Shown in pieces: positions 12,293 to 15,972 of a stretch of DNA of 15,972 nt. The position numbers and the translations under genes are program-made. This DNA is from Chloroflexota bacterium (GTDB taxonomy: Bacteria; Chloroflexota; UBA5177; JANWHV01). The DNA lies in assembly GCA_025450255.1 (NCBI GenBank), contig JANWHV010000284.1:1-15972 (forward strand), written 5' to 3'. A model generated the notes under the pieces. It made no database searches and was not told the DNA's origin. It was given only the letters and a program-made list of their open reading frames with translations. How positions within the stretch are numbered: position 1 is the first letter of the stretch; each line of letters begins with the position of its first letter.

Positions 12293-13462
12293 CTAGGAGG
12301 TTGGGAACGGCAGGGCGATCAGGTCGTGGTGCGACAGCGGCCGAGAGAAGCGCTCCAAGCTGATCTCATCTTGTGGCAGATCCGTGACAGCGCCCGTATC
12401 GATAAGCTCGGCGGTCTTCATGCCGAGGGCTGGTCCCCACATCATGCCGTGCCCGCCGGCGGCGACCACGTAATAACCGGGGCGAGGTTGATCGATGATA
12501 GGGAGGTGGTCGGGCGTGAAGTCAATCGAACCGGCCCAGGATCGGCAGATTCCCTGGCCCTTCACCGGCGGGAACACCGATTCCCAATGCGGGCGCAGCG
12601 TTTCGAAGAAGTCCCAATCAAAGGGAATCTGGAAACGATCGGATGGGTCGGCCTTCTCGTTGGGATTGCTCAAGCCGACGATTGCGCCCTGTTCCTCTGG
12701 TCGGATGTAGTAGCCCTTGCCAAGCACGAAGAACATTGGCCAACGGCTCGGGATGTCGCCGCCGAGCACCGGATACGACACGATTTCGTGCCGGGCGGCG
12801 GATACCGGAACGTCGATGTCCAGCATGGCGCCGACCTTGCGCGCGCCACGCGGCCCGCCGGCGTTGACGAGGCGCTCAGTCTCGAAATCGCCGCGCGCCG
12901 TCTTCACCGTATACGTACCGCCATGCACTTCGACCGATTCCGCCGGGCACATTTCAAATGCGGTGACTGCCCCGGTCTTCAGTGCCGCGAAGCTAATGTT
13001 GCGGGCAACGATTGGTGGATGCACGTAGCCATCGTTGTCGGTATAGGTGCCGCCGAGGAAACCGTCCCAATTCACGAATGGAAAACGGCGACGCCCTTCG
13101 TCCGCGTCGACCCACTCGTTCTCGACGCCGCATTTCCGCCTCAGCTCGACAAGCTGCAGGAATCCGGCCTTCTCGGCCTCGGTCTCGGCGAGCACATAGT
13201 AGCCGTTCTGGAACCACCCGCTGTCGAGGCCGATTTCGGCGCCAAGGCCCATATACAGCTTGCGCGACCATTTGCCCAACTTAATGGCGGTTTCGGAGCC
13301 GCCTTGCTGCCGTACCATGCCCGCTGAGCGCGATGTAGCGCCGAAGCCCAGCCAGTAGCGCTCGAGAACGGCGATGCGCCGCACGCCGCGCTTGGCAAGC
13401 TGGTGCGCGGTCCAGAGACCAAGGTTGCCGCCACCGATAATCACCGCGTCATAGGAAGCCAT
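12293..13462 (-). CDS. FAD-dependent oxidoreductase, DAO family (sarcosine/glycine oxidase-like)
   Basis: The 389-residue flavoprotein of the D-amino-acid oxidase superfamily has an N-terminal dinucleotide motif YDAVIIGGGNLGLWTAHQLA, ending in the acid of VLERY. The flavin-contacting ATSRSAGMVRQQGG follows, then the second FAD segment LVNAGGPRGARKVGAML and the C-terminal WAGSIDFTPDHLPIID ... VVAAGGHGMMWGPALGMKTAEL, as in sarcosine oxidase beta subunit and related amine dehydrogenases. Such enzymes oxidise N-methylated or primary amino acids, passing electrons to oxygen, a quinone or tetrahydrofolate. There are no adjacent sox subunit genes, so a stand-alone enzyme is likely and the substrate is unknown. 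GGGAG seven bases before ATG 13462 fixes the start. The partner SDR gene downstream is the only clue to a pathway. Confidence 0.9.
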   Translation of the reverse strand: MASYDAVIIGGGNLGLWTAHQLAKRGVRRIAVLERYWLGFGATSRSAGMVRQQGGSETAIKLGKWSRKLYMGLGAEIGLDSGWFQNGYYVLAETEAEKAGFLQLVELRRKCGVENEWVDADEGRRRFPFVNWDGFLGGTYTDNDGYVHPPIVARNISFAALKTGAVTAFEMCPAESVEVHGGTYTVKTARGDFETERLVNAGGPRGARKVGAMLDIDVPVSAARHEIVSYPVLGGDIPSRWPMFFVLGKGYYIRPEEQGAIVGLSNPNEKADPSDRFQIPFDWDFFETLRPHWESVFPPVKGQGICRSWAGSIDFTPDHLPIIDQPRPGYYVVAAGGHGMMWGPALGMKTAELIDTGAVTDLPQDEISLERFSRPLSHHDLIALPFPTS

Positions 13463-13562
13463 CGTCGTTCTCCCATATTCCTTGCACGCCCACGTAGAAG
13501 AGGCTCGCGGTCGCCTGTGGCCCACTTCGTAGCGTACAGTGACGGCGGCAGCCCCGACAACG

Positions 13563-13605
13563 TTACGGTTCCGCGGCGAACGCACGTCCCCATTGATTAC
13601 GGTTC
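13563..13605. repeat. Nine-base direct repeat next to the recombinase gene
   Basis: TTACGGTTC occurs at 13563-13571 and 13597-13605, starts 34 bases apart, just past the 3' end of the recombinase gene. Direct repeats beside an integrase can be arm-type or att sites, but no second island end is seen here, and chance is not excluded. Confidence 0.25.
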
Positions 13606-13623
13606 GTGAATGGTCTCTACGGT

Positions 13624-14571
13624 CTACTCTCCCGTTCGGCTGGCCTGGTCCGGCGCCGCGGCGGCGAACGGCTCGAATAATCGACCCTGCCCCGCCCGCA
13701 CTGACTTCGGCGACCGCGCGGCGCCACCTGGGCGCAATGCGTCAGTGCCACGATACGAAATTTCCGCCTGAGTACAGAGCCGGCGAATGCGCTTCCTGGC
13801 GCCGCTATCCGTCCAGGGCAATAGGGAACCGACGGCGCCGGCCGGCAGCAGGGCCGCGAGCGCGTCCCGCACCACGGGTGCAATTGCCACTGCAGTATCC
13901 GGCGTTCCATCGTGTCCGACCAGGGTGACCGTACAACGGCGAAGATCGATGTGCGCGGACTGGAGCCCGCATATCTCCGAGACGCGCAGGCCGGTATCGG
14001 CGGCCAGCAGAATAAGCGCGCGCTCCGCATCATCCGCGATCGCCAGCAGCCGGCGAATTTCCGCTGCGGTATACGAGCGGCGCGTCACACCGTGACGGCC
14101 ATTAGAACCGGCGCGCAGGTCGGCGAACGGATTTTCTCGCGCCACGCCAGCCCAGCAGAGAGCCTGGTACAGGGCGCGAGCGCCTGCCAGCCGGACTCTG
14201 ATTGTTGCTGGAGCCGCCGGTCCCGTGGTACCGTCCTGGTGCCAGGCTCCGCGGGTCCGCATCGAATCGAGCCAGAGACGAGCATCCGTGGCGTCGATAG
14301 TTAACAGGTCGCGATCGCGCCATGCCGCTACCAGCATGCGAACGCTGGTGGCATAGGCGCGCAGAGTGTGTTTGCCGGTAGTAACATGTCGTGATGCGCC
14401 GGATGACAAGTATCCGACCGTCAGCGCCGCCAACGCCTCGCCATTGTGCCGTGCCGCCGCCTCGGCGGCCACCAACCGGAGCGTTGCGGCATCGAGTACA
14501 TTCCAACCGGCGGCGTTCGAAGGGGCATCAATGCGGCGGGTACGCGGTTCAGGGTCTTCAGGCGACCTCAT
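13624..14571 (-). CDS. Tyrosine recombinase-like protein with degraded catalytic domain
   Basis: The 315-residue product has the XerC/D-like layout. The SAM-like core-binding domain (about 43-150) contains KHTLRAYATSVRMLVAAW and IRVRLAGARALYQALCWAG, followed by ENPFADLRAG. The catalytic domain begins SYTAAEIRRLLAIAD and carries the first catalytic arginine in TGLRVSEICGL (R196). The lysine hairpin is replaced by VGHDGTPD. Where HxLRH is expected the sequence is TDALRPGGAAR (D277, R280), and the usual final helices with H/W and the tyrosine nucleophile are absent; the frame ends in a low-complexity tail. It therefore probably cannot cut DNA and is either a decaying gene or has a DNA-binding role only. 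ATG 14571 follows a TATGCT element by six bases with no ribosome site. The upstream open frame to 14715 shows no homology. Confidence 0.75.
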   Translation of the reverse strand: MRSPEDPEPRTRRIDAPSNAAGWNVLDAATLRLVAAEAAARHNGEALAALTVGYLSSGASRHVTTGKHTLRAYATSVRMLVAAWRDRDLLTIDATDARLWLDSMRTRGAWHQDGTTGPAAPATIRVRLAGARALYQALCWAGVARENPFADLRAGSNGRHGVTRRSYTAAEIRRLLAIADDAERALILLAADTGLRVSEICGLQSAHIDLRRCTVTLVGHDGTPDTAVAIAPVVRDALAALLPAGAVGSLLPWTDSGARKRIRRLCTQAEISYRGTDALRPGGAARSPKSVRAGQGRLFEPFAAAAPDQASRTGE

Positions 14572-14577
14572 GGGAGG

Positions 14578-14583
14578 AGCATA
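14578..14583 (-). promoter_or_regulatory. Possible -10 element (TATGCT), leaderless start of the recombinase-like gene
   Basis: TATGCT on the minus strand (14583-14578) ends six bases before ATG 14571. The six bases are CCTCCC, the opposite of a ribosome site, so a leaderless message is the simplest reading. No clear -35. Confidence 0.4.
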
Positions 14584-14661
14584 CCACGCGGTGCACGCGG
14601 AATCGCGATAGAATCGGCCGCGCTGCTTCATATGCGCCGTCTTGCGCGCAGGCGCGGCTCG

Positions 14662-14689
14662 CCGTGGCGCGTCGTGCCACGCGCCACGG
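14662..14689. other. Perfect 11-base inverted repeat in the recombinase/pckA divergent gap
   Basis: CCGTGGCGCGT pairs with ACGCGCCACGG around CGTGCC. It lies between two divergently transcribed starts (14571 on minus, 14834 on plus), where a terminator is not expected. It could be a regulator site, a leader structure or a remnant of a mobile-element end. Confidence 0.45.
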
Positions 14690-14833
14690 TCTTCGACCGG
14701 CACGGTATCCTGCAATGTGAGGCCGGTCGCCGCGTCGCGCTTGGTGAGCGGCAGGACCGGCGGTGCAACTGCAGTCCAGGTCGACGGCGTTCTGGACAGA
14801 TGGCCAGTCGCGAAATAAGGGCGGGACGCTTCA

Positions 14834-15972
14834 ATGGGGAAGATAACGCAGCCAATCGACCGTCAGCCAACGAGCCAGGCGTGGCCACGGGGTTTGGCGA
14901 ACTTGAGCCCGGCTCTTCTGACCGAACACTCGATCAGGTCTGGGAACGGCGTTTTGTCCGCGCAGGGCGCGCTTGTCGCCAATACCGCGCCGCGGACCGG
15001 GCGCTCGGTCAAGGATAAATTCATCGTACAGGACGGGCGTACGGCGGAGCGGGTGGCGTGGGGCGGCTTCAATTACCCCATAAGCCCGGATGTGGCCGGA
15101 CGCCTGCAGGCTCGCATCGAGGACTATCTGCGCGTGCGGCAGACCTTCATAGTCGACGCCTGGGCAGGCGCGAATCCCAAATATCGACTGGGAGTGCGCG
15201 TGGTAGCTGAATACGCGTGGCACGCCTTATTCGCGCGCCAGCTCCTGCTTCGCGCGGCTCCGTCAGACCTCGTCGACTTTGCACCGGGCTTTACCGTGCT
15301 GGCCGCGCCGGATTTCGTCTGCATTCCAGAGCGTGACGGTGTGCGTTCCGGTACCGCGATTATCCTCGACTTTGGCCGCCGCGTGGTAACGATCGCGGGG
15401 ACGCGGTACGCCGGCGAGATCAAGAAGAGCGTGTTTAGCTACCTGAACTATGTTTTTCCCGAGGCCGGAATCTTTCCAATGCACTGTTCCGCGAACGTGG
15501 GCGTGGATGGTGACGTAGCGCTGTTCTTCGGCCTTTCCGGCACGGGGAAGACCACGCTGTCCGCCGATCCGGAGCGGAGGCTGATTGGCGACGATGAGCA
15601 CGGGTGGGCGGATGATGGCGTGTTCAACTTCGAGGGTGGCTGCTACGCCAAGTGCGTCAACCTCAGGCGCGAGAATGAGCCGCAGATCTTCGACGCCATA
15701 CGATTTGGCTCCGTGCTGGAGAACGTCGCGCTCGATACCGAGACGCGCGAGCCGGACTACGACGACATCTCGGTCACGGAGAATACGAGGGCCGCGTATC
15801 CGGTCGAATTCATCCAGGGCGCGGTACCGGAAGGCCATGCCGGACAGCCTCGGTCGATCGTTTTGCTTACGGCGGATGCGTTTGGCGTGCTGCCGCCGGT
15901 CGCGCGCCTTGAACTCAATCAGGCGTTGTTCTATTTCCTGTCCGGCTATACGGCGAAGCTGGCGGGGACGGA
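14834..15972 (+). CDS. pckA: Phosphoenolpyruvate carboxykinase (ATP), 3' end beyond the window
   Basis: The frame starts at ATG 14834 (MGKITQPIDRQPTSQAW) and is still open at the window end after 379 codons, about 70 percent of a usual 530-residue enzyme. It converts oxaloacetate and ATP to PEP, ADP and CO2, the entry step of gluconeogenesis. Family motifs are TGRSVKDKF near residue 63, FIVDAWAGANPKYRLGVRV, GTRYAGEIKKSVF, FPMHCSANVG, the kinase-1a P-loop GLSGTGKTTLS, the metal-binding LIGDDEHGW and VFNFEGGCYAKC, ENTRAAYP and LTADAFGVLPPVARL. TGRSV replaces the usual TGRSP. There is only a weak GC-rich Shine-Dalgarno candidate (GGGCGGGA) before the ATG. Upstream is the divergent recombinase-like gene, which seems unrelated. 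Confidence 0.96.
   Translation, partial: MGKITQPIDRQPTSQAWPRGLANLSPALLTEHSIRSGNGVLSAQGALVANTAPRTGRSVKDKFIVQDGRTAERVAWGGFNYPISPDVAGRLQARIEDYLRVRQTFIVDAWAGANPKYRLGVRVVAEYAWHALFARQLLLRAAPSDLVDFAPGFTVLAAPDFVCIPERDGVRSGTAIILDFGRRVVTIAGTRYAGEIKKSVFSYLNYVFPEAGIFPMHCSANVGVDGDVALFFGLSGTGKTTLSADPERRLIGDDEHGWADDGVFNFEGGCYAKCVNLRRENEPQIFDAIRFGSVLENVALDTETREPDYDDISVTENTRAAYPVEFIQGAVPEGHAGQPRSIVLLTADAFGVLPPVARLELNQALFYFLSGYTAKLAGT

Noticed and set aside
12179..13327. A 382-codon plus-strand frame opposite the FAD oxidoreductase.
   Set aside because: It is an antisense shadow of a well-conserved gene; the minus strand carries clear FAD-binding motifs and a good ribosome site.
13463..14833. A mobile island bordered by the recombinase, with a tRNA attachment site.
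   Set aside because: I found no tRNA, no long direct repeats and no mobile-element genes, and the recombinase itself looks inactive.
14446..15018. A 190-codon plus-strand frame across the recombinase start and the pckA start.
   Set aside because: It lies antisense to the recombinase and out of frame with pckA; composition is typical of a GC-rich shadow.
15263..15838. A 191-codon minus-strand frame inside pckA.
   Set aside because: It is antisense to the most conserved part of pckA (P-loop and metal site).
1..15972. CRISPR arrays, rRNA or tRNA genes, transposases.
   Set aside because: Reading both strands showed no regularly spaced repeats, no tRNA-like cloverleaf with TTC loop and no transposase motifs.

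Overview
The window is GC-rich, densely coded and has no rRNA or tRNA gene that I could recognise. The longest gap between called genes is about 260 bases, so nothing exceeds 300 bases without a gene. The families present (ATP-type PEP carboxykinase, XRE regulator, RNase D-like nuclease with HEAT repeats, GHL15-like secreted protein), TTG/GTG starts and apparent leaderless promoters suggest a high-GC free-living bacterium. I lean towards Chloroflexota, but that is an impression and not proven by the sequence. It reads as ordinary chromosome with a surface-polysaccharide accessory patch.

Layout. 1-332 (-): 5' part of a sugar-phosphate isomerase/epimerase-like TIM-barrel gene. 417-941 (-): lipoprotein cytochrome c. 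1167-2222 (+): non-hydrolysing UDP-HexNAc 2-epimerase. It converges on a minus-strand block that reads, in transcription order, secreted GHL15-like protein (7682-5886), XRE regulator (5665-5207), overlapping small coiled-coil protein (5241-4993), GT2 glycosyltransferase with an odd C-terminal extension (4956-3544) and GT4 glycosyltransferase (3539-2256). 7866-8906 (+): RNase D-like exonuclease with HEAT repeats. 9072-9410 (+): thioredoxin. 10761-9535 (-): HflX. 11251-10892 (-): small Cys-containing orphan. 12131-11388 (-): SDR oxidoreductase. 13462-12293 (-): FAD-dependent oxidoreductase. 14571-13624 (-): degenerate tyrosine recombinase. 14834 to the window end (+): ATP-dependent PEP carboxykinase, cut by the edge.

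How the genes fit together. The 2-epimerase supplies a ManNAc-type nucleotide sugar and the two glycosyltransferases would use such donors, so 1.2-5.0 kb looks like part of a capsule, exopolysaccharide or glycan locus. The XRE regulator with its coupled small partner sits directly upstream of the glycosyltransferases, and a perfect inverted repeat overlaps its own promoter. The secreted protein upstream may act on an extracellular glycan. The rest is housekeeping (HflX, thioredoxin, PckA) and general redox metabolism (SDR, FAD oxidoreductase).

The most notable points are: a GT2 enzyme whose C-terminus resembles half of a GT-B fold like its neighbour's; a repeated set of TAnnnT-6/7 nt-ATG starts without Shine-Dalgarno sequences; an operator-like palindrome over the regulator's -10 and start codon; two copies of a phage/adhesin-type beta repeat in the secreted protein; an RNase D-HEAT fusion; a c-type cytochrome with no Met available as distal haem ligand; and a recombinase that keeps its first catalytic arginine but has lost the second box. 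I did not find a clearly new defence or mobile system.
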